Assembly (NCBI RefSeq): GCF_000271305.1
Contig: NZ_AKGD01000002.1
Location: 1 to 64,000 of the forward strand
Length of the DNA stretch: 64,000 nucleotides
Direction: 5' to 3'
DNA from: Hydrocarboniphaga effusa AP103
GTDB lineage: Bacteria > Pseudomonadota > Gammaproteobacteria > Nevskiales > Nevskiaceae
Translations under genes and position numbers: made by a program
Notes under the pieces: generated by a model
What the model was told of the DNA's origin: nothing
The model's database searches: none
Seen by the model: only the letters and a program-made list of their open reading frames with translations
Shown: in pieces, positions 1 through 11,273 of the stretch
Position numbering within the stretch: the first letter of the stretch is position 1
How the letters are laid out: every line of letters starts with the position of its first letter

Positions 1-29
1 GTGCGTCACCAGGGTGTGCTTTCTCTTGG

Positions 30-61
30 TTACTTCTCTTTGCACAAGCAAAGAGAAGTAA
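30..61. repeat. Perfect extragenic palindrome, 13-bp arms
   Basis: The arms TTACTTCTCTTTG (30-42) and CAAAGAGAAGTAA (49-61) are perfect inverted copies around a 6-base loop. The element lies just downstream of the minus-strand Nit1C operon, which ends at 133. Similar palindromes occur as dispersed intergenic repeats in Xanthomonadales. It could also fold in the operon transcript as a 3' stabiliser or terminator, though no clear U-run follows on the minus strand. Confidence 0.75.
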
Positions 62-132
62 CGCCCGACCGGCGAGGTCAAAACTCTCCGTTCGCAACGA
101 CACCCGCGCGGTAGCCCCAACAGGCGCCATCG

Positions 133-681
133 CTAAGCCGCCATCCGAACGCTGCTATAAAACCGCAACTCGTTCAAATCACGAGGCGCATAAACCGCAG
201 CCGCCAGATCCGCCTCCATCAACACATGCGGCCTGCCTTGCACCACCACCGCCTCCAGCGATCGCCAATGCAAGCGCTCGAACAGCCGCACGTTCTGCAC
301 CTGCACGGTTGCCAAGAACCGCGAACAACCCCGCGCATGCGCCGTGCTCACCGCATGAACGATCAACTGCGTTCCCAGCCACGCCGCCCCGCGATAATGC
401 GCATGCACGGCCAGCCGCGATCCGTACCACAAGCCGTCATCGGAAGCGCGATGGATGCGCACCGTCCCCACTACGTCCTCGGCCATGCCGGCGACACAGG
501 CGATCGCCGCGATCGAAATCGCCCGCTCGTCGATCGCATCGCGATCATCGTCCTCGAACACCTGCTGCTCGGCGCAGAACACCGCGCGCCGCAGTGCGAG
601 GCAGCCGCGCTGCTCCCAGCTGTTCTCGACGTGCTTGACGATGTATTCGCCCGGAATGAACGGCGTCGGCGCAATGTTCAT
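133..681 (-). CDS. GNAT N-acetyltransferase of the MSMEG_0567/Sll0786 type (Nit1C cluster)
   Basis: This is a 182-residue GNAT-fold protein. The acetyl-CoA-binding region is visible as a beta-strand with GTVRIHR near residue 75, followed by the SRLAVHAHYRGAAWLGTQL stretch, a variant of the GNAT Q/RxxGxG/A loop. The N-terminal part (CLALRRAVFCAEQQVF) resembles GNAT proteins that act on small amines or acyl-homoserine lactones. It is the last gene of a four-gene minus-strand operon and begins 4 bases after the radical SAM stop codon, so co-translation is likely. In Nit1C clusters an acetyltransferase of this kind accompanies the nitrilase; its acceptor is not known. The identification rests on family resemblance plus context. 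Confidence 0.8.
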   Translation of the reverse strand: MNIAPTPFIPGEYIVKHVENSWEQRGCLALRRAVFCAEQQVFEDDDRDAIDERAISIAAIACVAGMAEDVVGTVRIHRASDDGLWYGSRLAVHAHYRGAAWLGTQLIVHAVSTAHARGCSRFLATVQVQNVRLFERLHWRSLEAVVVQGRPHVLMEADLAAAVYAPRDLNELRFYSSVRMAA

Positions 682-685
682 TGGC

Positions 686-1852
686 TCACTTCTTCTCGTA
701 GGCGGACAAGGACGAGCAGGCGCCGCAACGCCCGCAACCGGCCTTGATGTCGGCCGACTTCAGGCCGCCCTCGACGAGCATGCGGCCGAGCGGTTCGACG
801 ATGGCCCGCATGAACATCGGATCGGGCGAAGGATGGTTTTCGAGCGGCGTGCCCGAGTTCGGAACGAAGGGCACCACGAACGGATAAACGCCGATCGCGA
901 TGAGCCGCTCGCACATCTCGAGTATCGCTTCGCGCGTGTCGCCGAGGCCCGCCAGAATGTAGGTGCTGACCTGCCCGCGACCGAACACCTTCACCGCGTC
1001 GGCGAAGGCGGTCATGTACTGCTCGATCGTCACCGTGGCCTTGCCGGGCATGATGCGTTCGCGCACTTCGGGCGTGACCGCTTCGAGATGCATGCCCAGG
1101 CTGTCGACGCCGGCGGCTTTCAGGCGCGAGAACCAGATCGGGTCATCGGGCGGCTCGCATTGCGCCTGGATCGGCAGATCGACCGCCGCTTTCACGGCGA
1201 ACGCGGACTCGCACAAAATCTCGGCACCGCGATCGGTGAAGTTCGGCGTGCCGGTAGTCATCACCATGTGCTTGACGCCGTCGAGTTCGACCGCGGCTTT
1301 CGCCACTTCGGCGAGCTGCTCTGGCGTCTTGCGATTGATCGTGCGGCCGTTGGCGAGCGATTCGCCGATCGAGCAGAACTGGCAGCTCGTGCTGCGGCGT
1401 CCGTAGCGGATGCAGGTTTGCAGCACGGTGGTCGCGAGCACGTCGTGGCCGTGCAGCTGCGCGATCTTGCCGTACGAAATGCCGTCCGCGGTTTGCAGCC
1501 TGGTGAATTTCGGTTGCTTCGGAAAGCTGATCGTTGCGAGCTTGCCGCCGTCGCGATGCAGGCGCACGCGGCCTTCGGCATCGGGCGCATCGGCATAGAA
1601 CGGCGATGCCGCCGCTGCGCCCGTATGCACCGGAATCATCACCGTGTGGCCGTCGATGGTCACGGCCTTGTGATCGGACGGCCCTGCGCCGCCGCGACGG
1701 CTCGGCGCGCCGGCATCGAGATCGGCGAGGCGCAAGCCTTTCGACTGCAACTCGGTGATCAGTTCATTGATCGATGCGCCGATCGATGCCTCGACCGGTT
1801 CTGCGTCGAGCTTCAACGAGGCAGCAGCGTCATTCGGCAGCGGACGGTTCAT
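686..1852 (-). CDS. Radical SAM protein of the MSMEG_0568 type (Nit1C cluster)
   Basis: The protein has 388 residues when started at the internal ATG at 1852; an upstream in-frame ATG at 1921 would put 23 unlikely residues deep inside the nitrilase gene. Cysteines that could bind the [4Fe-4S]/SAM cluster are C147, C157 and C160, in [14 protein letters not shown]. This CX9CX2C spacing is not the textbook CX3CX2C. A second cysteine set, C373-C376-C379 (CGRCGAC), lies at the C-terminus and may bind an auxiliary cluster. The body looks like the BioB/lipoate-synthase side of the superfamily. Its start overlaps the end of the nitrilase gene by 23 bases, indicating translational coupling. Its reaction is unknown. 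Nit1C clusters have been linked to use of cyanide as a nitrogen source. Confidence 0.85.
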   Translation of the reverse strand: MNRPLPNDAAASLKLDAEPVEASIGASINELITELQSKGLRLADLDAGAPSRRGGAGPSDHKAVTIDGHTVMIPVHTGAAAASPFYADAPDAEGRVRLHRDGGKLATISFPKQPKFTRLQTADGISYGKIAQLHGHDVLATTVLQTCIRYGRRSTSCQFCSIGESLANGRTINRKTPEQLAEVAKAAVELDGVKHMVMTTGTPNFTDRGAEILCESAFAVKAAVDLPIQAQCEPPDDPIWFSRLKAAGVDSLGMHLEAVTPEVRERIMPGKATVTIEQYMTAFADAVKVFGRGQVSTYILAGLGDTREAILEMCERLIAIGVYPFVVPFVPNSGTPLENHPSPDPMFMRAIVEPLGRMLVEGGLKSADIKAGCGRCGACSSLSAYEKK

Positions 1853-2813
1853 CGCTCGTGCTCCGTGGCAGCGAAAGGGAATCGGATGAGGACAGATGCC
1901 GCGGCGCGGCGGCGCGTGCATCGAGGTTCAGCGACAGCAACTCCGGTCGCGCGTAGTGGCCGACCGAATCCATCATGCGTTTGCGCTTGGTGACCAGCGC
2001 CATGTCGAGCGTGGCCACGACCATGCCTTCGCCTTCGCGCAGGGGCTCGACCACGTGCTTGCCTTCGGGCGAAATCACCGCGCTGTAGCAGCCGCCGCGC
2101 ATCGCCTTCTGCAATTGCGGATCGGGCGTGATCTGCGCGATCTGCTGTTCGCTCAGCCAGCCCGTCGCATTGACGACGAAGCAGCCCGATTCGAGCGCGT
2201 GATGGCGCATCGTCACTTCCATCTGCTCGGCGAAGATCGGGCCGACCAGCGAGCCGGGAAACTGCGAGCAATGGATCTGCTCGTGCTGCGTCATCAGCGC
2301 GTAGCGCGCGAGCGGGTTGTAGTGCTCCCAGCAGGCGAGCGCACCGACGCGGCCGACGGCGGTGTCGACGACTTTCAGGCCCGAGCCGTCGCCCATGCCC
2401 CAGACCATGCGCTCGTGATACGTCGGCGTGATCTTGCGACGCTTGAGCGCCAGCGTGCCGTCGGCGTCGAAGATCAGCTGCGTGTTGTACAGCGTGCCGT
2501 GGTCGCGCTCGTTGACGCCGAGCACGACCACGGCCTTGTGCTTGCGTGCCGCAGCCGCCACCGCATCGGTGGCCGCGCTCGGCACCGTCACCGCCTCTTC
2601 GTAAAGCTTCAAATGCGCCGGGCCCATCTGCACGGCCGGCGTGATGAACGAAAAGTACGGGTAGTACGGCACCACGGTTTCGGGAAAAACGACCAGCGTC
2701 GCGCCGCGTTCGGCGGCTTGCGCGATCGCATCGCAAACCTTGGCGATGGTGCCTTCGCGGCTGCCCAGTACGGGCGACAGCTGCACGGCGGCGACGGTGA
2801 CGGAGTGGCTCAT
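1830..2813 (-). CDS. Nit6803-family nitrilase (Sll0784 type)
   Basis: This 327-residue carbon-nitrogen hydrolase converts nitriles to the carboxylate plus ammonia. The catalytic set is complete: E45 in [16 protein letters not shown]127 in RRKITPT and C161 in [10 protein letters not shown]. The start is the ATG at 2813 ([14 protein letters not shown]), which matches the normal N-terminus of the family; an upstream ATG at 2840 adds nine residues of no family likeness. It is the second gene of the Nit1C-type operon. A 110-base spacer with two palindromic repeats separates it from the upstream Sll0783-like gene, and its 3' end overlaps the radical SAM gene. The physiological substrate of this branch is not settled. 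Confidence 0.92.
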   Translation of the reverse strand: MSHSVTVAAVQLSPVLGSREGTIAKVCDAIAQAAERGATLVVFPETVVPYYPYFSFITPAVQMGPAHLKLYEEAVTVPSAATDAVAAAARKHKAVVVLGVNERDHGTLYNTQLIFDADGTLALKRRKITPTYHERMVWGMGDGSGLKVVDTAVGRVGALACWEHYNPLARYALMTQHEQIHCSQFPGSLVGPIFAEQMEVTMRHHALESGCFVVNATGWLSEQQIAQITPDPQLQKAMRGGCYSAVISPEGKHVVEPLREGEGMVVATLDMALVTKRKRMMDSVGHYARPELLSLNLDARAAAPRHLSSSDSLSLPRSTSDEPSAAE

Positions 2814-2840
2814 GACGGCGCTCGGTGATGAATCCAGCAC

Positions 2841-2905
2841 GGCGGGTCGCGACCCGCCCTACGCAGCGGTCGCAGGGTGGGTTGGCGCGTAGCGCGTCAC
2901 CCACC
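2841..2905. repeat. Two palindromic repeats inside the Nit1C operon
   Basis: GGCGGGTCGCGACCCGCC (2841-2858) is a perfect 18-base palindrome. A second hairpin runs from GGTGGGTT (2876) to ACCCACC (2905) around a GCGCG-TAG-CGCG core. Both fill the spacer between the Sll0783-like and nitrilase genes. Elements like the second are common dispersed repeats in Xanthomonadales. In the transcript they could slow ribosomes or protect the upstream message end, setting different levels of the two proteins. Confidence 0.7.
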
Positions 2906-2923
2906 ACCACGACGCCCCGTTCC

Positions 2924-3406
2924 TTACAGCGTCCAGGTATCCAGAATGAAAGCGCCGGCCTTGCGATGCAGCAGGATCAGGTCGAGCACGTCGAGCGGAT
3001 TGATCGGGCGAATGCCCGGCTGCAACGAGGGTTCGCCGTGGCCGTAGAGCGCCTGCAGTGCGAAGCGGCAGGCGTAGACCTTGCCGCCTTCGTCCATGAA
3101 GGCCTTGAGCTGGTTGTTGAAGTTCTGATGGCCCGGAAACGCTTCGTCGCCGATCTTCGGAAAACCGCGCTGCACGCCGAGCGTGACGCCGGGGCCGTAG
3201 AGCAGCACGGCGGTTTCGAAGCCCTTGCGCTGCAAGCGCTTGGCCTGCAGCAGATTGACGAGGCCGATGGAGCCTTCGAACGCCACGGTGTGGAACGTGA
3301 TCAGCGCTTTTTCGCCGGGGTCGGCTTTGACGTCGGGAAACACTTTCTCTTCGTAGTCGACGAAGAAATCGCCTTTCTCGTGAGCGGGTTTGTTGACTGC
3401 GGGCAT
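2924..3406 (-). CDS. MSMEG_0572/Sll0783-family nitrogen-starvation-response protein
   Basis: This 160-residue soluble protein shows the sequence style of the Sll0783/MSMEG_0572 family ([20 protein letters not shown] near the start and [15 protein letters not shown] near residue 115), which has a DsrE-like fold. In Synechocystis the homologue is induced on nitrogen starvation; its biochemical role is unknown. The start is the ATG at 3406, preceded by a CGGAGA ribosome-binding site. It is the first gene of the Nit1C-type operon and is therefore read from the spacer that holds the ATTGATCGCA sites. C117 is the only cysteine and might be functional, but DsrE-type sulfur chemistry is not shown. 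Confidence 0.88.
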   Translation of the reverse strand: MPAVNKPAHEKGDFFVDYEEKVFPDVKADPGEKALITFHTVAFEGSIGLVNLLQAKRLQRKGFETAVLLYGPGVTLGVQRGFPKIGDEAFPGHQNFNNQLKAFMDEGGKVYACRFALQALYGHGEPSLQPGIRPINPLDVLDLILLHRKAGAFILDTWTL

Positions 3407-3804
3407 GACGGTCTCCGGTGGGTTTGATGGACCGTCGCGTCTCGCGCCGGCCGCTTGCTGCACCGGAACAAGGGCAACCGATGTGCCATTGATCGCACGA
3501 TCAAAGCGCCTGCGATGCGATCAATAAGAGACATTACGGAAGCGATTCGAAAAATTTTTCGAGCTGTTTTCTAAAGATCGGAAGTGTTGCGCATTGATCG
3601 CATGCGTTTCCGACTTCGCTCGCGGAATGCCGGACCCGACGTGTGCCTCGGCGCGGTGCGGGAATGGCCCGTGACGGGGCAATCGAGCACCATCATTGAT
3701 CGCATTGAAATGCAATCAAAAAGCAACAATTTTCGGAATGTTGCGGCTATAGTGCGATCACTTCATCCCGCGCTCGCACCGCACTTCGGAAGCCTCACGA
3801 CTCC
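3407..3804. promoter_or_regulatory. Nit1C/MocR divergent control region with repeated ATTGATCGCA sites
   Basis: This 398-base spacer between divergent genes holds no gene. The decamer ATTGATCGCA occurs at 3488-3497, 3593-3602 and 3695-3704, with its exact inverse TGCGATCAAT at 3516-3525. Weaker relatives are TGCAATCAAA (3711-3720) and TGCGATCA (3753-3760). A TATAGT hexamer at 3748-3753 could be the -10 of the MocR gene and touches the last half-site. The region is AT-richer than its surroundings, with an AAAAATTTTT-like stretch near 3551. The sites are seen; calling them operators for the adjacent MocR-type regulator is inference. Confidence 0.6.
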
Positions 3805-5205
3805 ATGTCCAACGAAGCCAGCCGCTGGGCCGCCGCCATCCGCGCGAGCGACAAGCCCGCCTATCTCGCCATCGCCGACGCGCTCGCCGACGACATCCAG
3901 TCCGGCAAGCTCGCCGCCAATCAACGCCTGCCGACGCTGCGCGTGCTCGCCACGGCGCTCAAGCTCAACTTCACGACCGTCGCGCGTGGCTATGCGGAGG
4001 CGCAGCAGCGCGGGCTCATCGATACGCGCGCGGGCAGCGGCACCTTCGTGCGCGAAACCGTGCGCAGCGGGCCGGTGCGGCGAGCCACGTCGAACGTGCT
4101 CGTCGACATGACCATGAACATGCCGCCCGAGCCGCAGGATCGCGCGCTGCTCGCCCGGCTGCGCGAGGGCATGAGCTCGCTGTGGAACGAGAGCGATGCC
4201 TATGCGCTGCTGCGCTATCAGGAATTCGGCGGTCACTTCGATGATCGCGAAGCCGGCGCGCACTGGCTCGCGCCGAACGTGCCGGGCATCAACGGCTCGC
4301 GCGTGCTGGTCTGCCCGGGCGTGCAGGGCGCCTTGTTCGCGCTGTTCACGGTGCTCGCGCGGCCCGGCGACGGCATCGCCTGCGAGGCGGTGACCTATCC
4401 GGGCATCAAGGGGCTTGCGGCCCAGCTCGGCATTCGCCTGATCGGCCTGCCGACCGATGACGAAGGCATCGATCCCGAAGCCTTCGGCGCGCTCTGCGCG
4501 TCCGATCTTCCGAAGGCGCTGTACCTGAATCCGACCTTCAACAATCCGACCACGGCGACGATGTCGCGCGAGCGTCGCGAGGCGATCGCCGAGATCGCGC
4601 GCCGCTACAGCGTGCCGATCATCGAGGACGATCCCTACGGCATGCTGCCGGTGAAAACGCCGGTGTCGCTCGCCGCGCTCGCGCCCGAGCTGACGTTCTA
4701 CGTCACCGGCTTCGCCAAGTGTCTCGGCGCGGGATTGCGCATCGGCTACGTGACCTTGCCGAACGCGCGCTACGCCGCGCGTGTCGCGGCCGCGATGCGC
4801 ACGACCACGGTCATGGCCTCGTCGTTCATGGTCAAGCTCGCGACGCGCTGGATCAACGATGGCACCGTGCAGGCGGCGACGAATGCGATTCGCGAAGAAT
4901 CCAGGCTGCGCCAGCAGATGGCGCGCGAGGTGCTGCGCCAGGCGCGCTATCGCTCGCAGCCCGAAGCCTTCCACTTGTGGCTCGAGGTGCCCGAGCCGTG
5001 GACGCGCATCGAGTTCGCCACGCATCTGCGCGCGCACGGCGTCGGTGTGGTGGTGTCGGATACCTTCACGGTGACCGGGCCCGCACCCGAAGCCGTGCGT
5101 GTCTGCCTCGGCGGACCGGCGAGCCGCGAAGAGTGCCGGCACACGCTCGAAATCATCGAAGACGCCATCGAGCAATCGCCCGCGATGGCCTCGCGGGTGA
5201 TGTGA
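3805..5205 (+). CDS. MocR-type regulator: GntR winged helix fused to PLP aminotransferase domain
   Basis: This 466-residue transcription regulator has an N-terminal GntR winged helix (residues about 15-80, with PTLRVLATALKLNFTTVARGYAEAQ and GSGTFV) and a fold-type I aminotransferase domain (about 100-460). PLP ligands are visible: NPTFNNPT, the aspartate of IIEDDPYG, and the Schiff-base lysine K305 in TGFAKCLGAGLRIGYV. MocR proteins sense amino-acid or amine ligands through PLP rather than acting as transaminases. The gene diverges from the Nit1C-type operon across a spacer rich in repeated decamers, so it is the obvious candidate regulator of that operon. Its stop overlaps the next start (TGATG). 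The ligand is unknown. Confidence 0.9.
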   Translation: MSNEASRWAAAIRASDKPAYLAIADALADDIQSGKLAANQRLPTLRVLATALKLNFTTVARGYAEAQQRGLIDTRAGSGTFVRETVRSGPVRRATSNVLVDMTMNMPPEPQDRALLARLREGMSSLWNESDAYALLRYQEFGGHFDDREAGAHWLAPNVPGINGSRVLVCPGVQGALFALFTVLARPGDGIACEAVTYPGIKGLAAQLGIRLIGLPTDDEGIDPEAFGALCASDLPKALYLNPTFNNPTTATMSRERREAIAEIARRYSVPIIEDDPYGMLPVKTPVSLAALAPELTFYVTGFAKCLGAGLRIGYVTLPNARYAARVAAAMRTTTVMASSFMVKLATRWINDGTVQAATNAIREESRLRQQMAREVLRQARYRSQPEAFHLWLEVPEPWTRIEFATHLRAHGVGVVVSDTFTVTGPAPEAVRVCLGGPASREECRHTLEIIEDAIEQSPAMASRVM

Positions 5206-5753
5206 TGACGACGACGATGAAGACGGCGTGCGTGATCGTCTGCATGGGCGTTTCGGGCAGCGGCAAGAGCACGCTCGGGCGTTTGCTCGCCGAGCGGCTC
5301 GGCTGGCGTTTCATCGAGGGCGACGAGCTGCACACGCCCGGCAATCTCGCCAAGCTCGGCGCCGGCGTGGCGCTGACCGACGAGGACCGCGCGCCCTGGC
5401 TCGCGGCGGTCGCGCAGGTGATCGACGATTGTTTCGCTTCGGCAGACTCGGCCGTGGTGAGCTGCTCGGCGCTGCGGCGACGCTATCGAGACCGCATTCG
5501 CGGCGCGCACGCGCAGGTCGGCTTCATCCAACTGCATGCGGACGAGGCGCTGCTGCGCGAGCGGCTGGTGCGGCGGCGCGATCACTTCATGGCGGTGTCG
5601 CTGCTGCGCAGCCAGTTCGAAACCCTGGAGCTTCCGCAGCCCGACGAGCCGGCGCTGAGCCTCGATGTGGCAGCGCAGCCGCTCGCGGCGCTCGTCGACC
5701 GGGCCGAGCCCTGGGTGCGAGGTTTGGAGCAAAGCTTCAAAATCGCCGAATGA
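5205..5753 (+). CDS. gntK: Gluconokinase, GntK type
   Basis: The 182-residue kinase phosphorylates D-gluconate to 6-phosphogluconate with ATP. The Walker A loop GVSGSGKST is at residues 15-23, and FIEGDELHTPGNLAKLGAG is the substrate-side motif of thermoresistant gluconokinases. Length fits the family (about 175). The ATG at 5205 overlaps the MocR stop. The longer open frame upstream is antisense to nothing real and only runs through the MocR gene in another frame. No gluconate transporter or Entner-Doudoroff genes are beside it, so linkage to the MocR gene is probably positional. A related P-loop small-molecule kinase is possible but less likely. Confidence 0.88.
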   Translation: MTTTMKTACVIVCMGVSGSGKSTLGRLLAERLGWRFIEGDELHTPGNLAKLGAGVALTDEDRAPWLAAVAQVIDDCFASADSAVVSCSALRRRYRDRIRGAHAQVGFIQLHADEALLRERLVRRRDHFMAVSLLRSQFETLELPQPDEPALSLDVAAQPLAALVDRAEPWVRGLEQSFKIAE

Positions 5754-5808
5754 CTCTGCTTCGCTCTGACTTCAGCTTCACCGCGCCCGTCGCGACGGGT
5801 GCCCGCGC

Positions 5809-6402
5809 ATGAGCCGGCGACCGCTCGGCAAGCTGCGCATCATCGGCGGCCAGTGGCGTAGCCGCATCGTCGATTTCGTCGACGGTGACGGCGTGCGGCC
5901 GACGCCCGATCGCGTGCGGCAGACGCTGTACGACTGGCTTGCGCCGTACATCGAAGGCGCCGAGGCGCTCGACCTGTTCGCGGGTTCGGGCGCGCTCGGG
6001 CTCGAGGCGCTGTCGCGCGGCGCGGCCTTCGTGACCTTCTGCGAGCGCGGAGCCGAGCAGGCGCAGGCGATTCGCAGCGCGCTGCAAAAGCTCGGCGCCC
6101 ACAACGCGCAGGTGCGGCAGGACGAGGCGCTTTCGCTGCTGGCCCGCGAAACCCGGCAATACGATCTCGTGCTGCTCGATCCGCCGTATGCGAGCCCGCT
6201 GCTGCAGCAGGCGCTCGATGCGCTGCCGGCGCGGCTCAAGGCCCACAACCGCGTCTACCTGGAATGGCCGCGTGGCCAGCCGCCGCAGCTCGCCGCGGGC
6301 TGGAGCCTGCTGCGCGAGAAGCAGGCCGGGCAGGTCTGCTTCGGGCTCGCGAGCTGGAGCGCGCCTTCGGAGCCGCCGGCCGGCGATCCGGCCCTCGGGT
6401 AG
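5809..6402 (+). CDS. rsmD: 16S rRNA (guanine966-N2)-methyltransferase RsmD
   Basis: This 197-residue SAM-dependent methyltransferase modifies G966 of 16S rRNA in the assembled 30S subunit. Motif I is ALDLFAGSGALGLEALSRGA (about residues 50-68), and the catalytic N6/N2-type motif is LLDPPYAS near residue 123. The N-terminal GKLRIIGGQWRSR is typical of RsmD. It lies 34 bases upstream of coaD, the arrangement common across proteobacteria. Confidence 0.95.
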   Translation: MSRRPLGKLRIIGGQWRSRIVDFVDGDGVRPTPDRVRQTLYDWLAPYIEGAEALDLFAGSGALGLEALSRGAAFVTFCERGAEQAQAIRSALQKLGAHNAQVRQDEALSLLARETRQYDLVLLDPPYASPLLQQALDALPARLKAHNRVYLEWPRGQPPQLAAGWSLLREKQAGQVCFGLASWSAPSEPPAGDPALG

Positions 6403-6436
6403 ACTGGCCGCCCGAGCCATCAGCGGAGACCGAACG

Positions 6437-6940
6437 GTGAACAGCCTGCCGCCCATCGTCGCGGCCTACAGCGGCACCTTCGATCCGGTGACGCTGGGCC
6501 ACAGCGACATCATCCATCGCGCCGCGCGCATGTTTCCGCGCCTGATCGTCGCGGTGGGCCACAACGTCGCCAAGAACCCGCGCTTCTCGCTCGAAGAGCG
6601 CGTGGCGCTGATCCAGCAGGTGGCCTCCGATCTGCCGAACGTCGAGGTCAAGGGCTTCTCGGGCCTGGTGGTCGATTTCGCGCGCGACAACGGCGTCAAC
6701 GTGCTGGTGCGCGGCGTGCGCACGGTGGTCGACGTCGACTACGAAAAGCAGATGGCGGTGATGAACCGCGATCTGTATCCGCAACTCGACACCGTGATGC
6801 TGACGCCGGCGCCCGAATACGCGCACCTGTCGTCGAGCCTCGTGCGCGAGCTCGCGAGCCTGGGCGCTCCGGTCGAAAAACTGGTGCCCAAGGCCGTCAT
6901 CAAGCCGCTGCTCGAACGCTTCGGCCGGCCTTCGAATTGA
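6437..6940 (+). CDS. coaD: Pantetheine-phosphate adenylyltransferase CoaD
   Basis: The 167-residue enzyme adenylylates 4'-phosphopantetheine, the penultimate step of coenzyme A synthesis. The nucleotidyltransferase signature YSGTFDPVTLGHSD is at residues about 10-23, and the C-terminal SSSLVRELASLG matches the ISSTxVRE motif. The start is a GTG at 6437, just before the conserved core and preceded by GGAGA; longer frames run back through rsmD. coaBC of the same pathway is at 56.2 kb. Confidence 0.95.
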   Translation: MNSLPPIVAAYSGTFDPVTLGHSDIIHRAARMFPRLIVAVGHNVAKNPRFSLEERVALIQQVASDLPNVEVKGFSGLVVDFARDNGVNVLVRGVRTVVDVDYEKQMAVMNRDLYPQLDTVMLTPAPEYAHLSSSLVRELASLGAPVEKLVPKAVIKPLLERFGRPSN

Positions 6941-6955
6941 TTGATGGCTGAGTGA

Positions 6956-10128
<3,173 letters not shown>

Positions 10129-10142
10129 CGTGTTCTGTTCCT

Positions 10143-10190
10143 GTCTCCCGCGTGCGGGAGAGAGTCCCGCCGAAGGCGGGGAGAGAGGGG
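10143..10190. repeat. REP-like palindromes between ggt and exbB
   Basis: Two hairpins follow each other: GTCTCCCGC with GCGGGAGA, then CCCGCC with GGCGGG around GAA, ending in a GGAGAGAGGGG tail. The element fills the first part of the 118-base gap after ggt, and may stabilise or end the ggt transcript before the Ton-type genes. Confidence 0.75.
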
Positions 10191-10246
10191 CTTTCGACGT
10201 TGCCGTTCGAGCCCGACAAAAACGCAGCAAACAAGAGAACTAGGGA

Positions 10247-10879
10247 ATGTCACAGGCTTTGGAATGGTTGCGGCTCGGCGGGCCGACCATGGCGGTGTTG
10301 CTGCTGCTGTCGGTGGCCACCGTCACCATCGTGCTCGTCAAGCTGTGGGAGTTCTGGGACCAGCGCATCTGGGATACGCGCTTCGTGCCGCGCGTGATCG
10401 AATCCTGGCAGCGCGGCTTCGCCGACCAGGCGCTGTCCGCCATTGCGGCTTCGCCTTCGCCGCTGGCCGAAGTCATGCGCGAGGCGATCACGCTGCGCGT
10501 CGACGACACGCTCAACGATGCCCAGGCGCGCGAGCGCATCGAAAGCTTCGCGGCCCAGCGGCTCGACGCCTTGCGTGGCCTGCTGCGCCCGCTCGAAGTG
10601 ATCTCGCAAATGGCCCCGCTGCTCGGCCTGCTCGGTACCGTCGCCGGCATGATTCAGGCGTTCCAGCAGCTGCAGGCCGCCGGTGATCGCGTGAGCCCCG
10701 CGATCCTGTCGGGCGGTTTGTGGGAGGCGCTGCTGACCACCGCGGGCGGCCTGGCGATCGCCATCCTCGCGCTCGCCGCGTTCAACTTCCTCGAACGCCA
10801 GGTCGAGCGCCTGCAACTGCGCATGGAGGCCGTGCTCACGCAGCTGCTGACCTCCGGCCCGGCGCTGCGCGGCAGCTGA
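10247..10879 (+). CDS. exbB: ExbB/TolQ-family proton channel subunit
   Basis: The 210-residue inner-membrane protein has three hydrophobic segments: about residues 12-32, a second beginning LEVISQMAPLLGLLGTVAGMI near 115, and LLTTAGGLAIAILALAAFNFLE near 160. The large cytoplasmic loop lies between the first two. With ExbD it uses the proton gradient to energise TonB. It starts 119 bases after ggt and is followed by two exbD genes and a tonB-like gene in one operon. No TolA, TolB or Pal gene is nearby, which favours ExbB over TolQ. Confidence 0.88.
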   Translation: MSQALEWLRLGGPTMAVLLLLSVATVTIVLVKLWEFWDQRIWDTRFVPRVIESWQRGFADQALSAIAASPSPLAEVMREAITLRVDDTLNDAQARERIESFAAQRLDALRGLLRPLEVISQMAPLLGLLGTVAGMIQAFQQLQAAGDRVSPAILSGGLWEALLTTAGGLAIAILALAAFNFLERQVERLQLRMEAVLTQLLTSGPALRGS

Positions 10880-10889
10880 GTTCGCCTTC

Positions 10890-11273
10890 GTGCGCCTCGC
10901 CGCCAGGCCGCCGCGCCGACGCAACACCATCGTGCTGACCTCGCTGGTCGACGTGATGTTCGTGCTGCTGTTCTTCTTCATGCTGGTTTCGAACTATGGC
11001 GACTGGCGCAGCTGGAGCCTGGCGCTGTCGAATCCGGTCGACGCGGCGAGCGGCGAATCGCTGGTGATCGAAGTGCTCGGCGACGGCCGCTACCGGCTGG
11101 CCGGGCAGAGCGCCTCGGTCGGTGAAGTGGACGCCGCCTTGCGTCGTGGCCCGGTGCGCGCGGTGCTGGTTCCGGGCGCCGGCGTGAGCCTGCAGCAGGT
11201 CGTCGACGCGCTCGACACGCTCAAGCCCTCGGGCGCCGAACTCACGCTCGGCCGCGCGGCCGAAGCGCCATGA
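10890..11273 (+). CDS. exbD: ExbD/TolR-family protein, first copy
   Basis: This 127-residue single-pass protein has a short basic cytoplasmic start, a transmembrane helix with the essential aspartate (LTSLVDVMFVLLFFFMLVS, D at residue 21) and a periplasmic domain. It begins at GTG 10890, eleven bases after exbB, and its stop overlaps the next start (ATGA). ExbD forms the proton path with ExbB. Confidence 0.88.
   Translation: MRLAARPPRRRNTIVLTSLVDVMFVLLFFFMLVSNYGDWRSWSLALSNPVDAASGESLVIEVLGDGRYRLAGQSASVGEVDAALRRGPVRAVLVPGAGVSLQQVVDALDTLKPSGAELTLGRAAEAP

Noticed and set aside
455..1993. 512-codon plus-strand frame across the GNAT and radical SAM genes
   Set aside because: Antisense of two well-supported genes; amino-acid composition is typical of a high-GC shadow frame.
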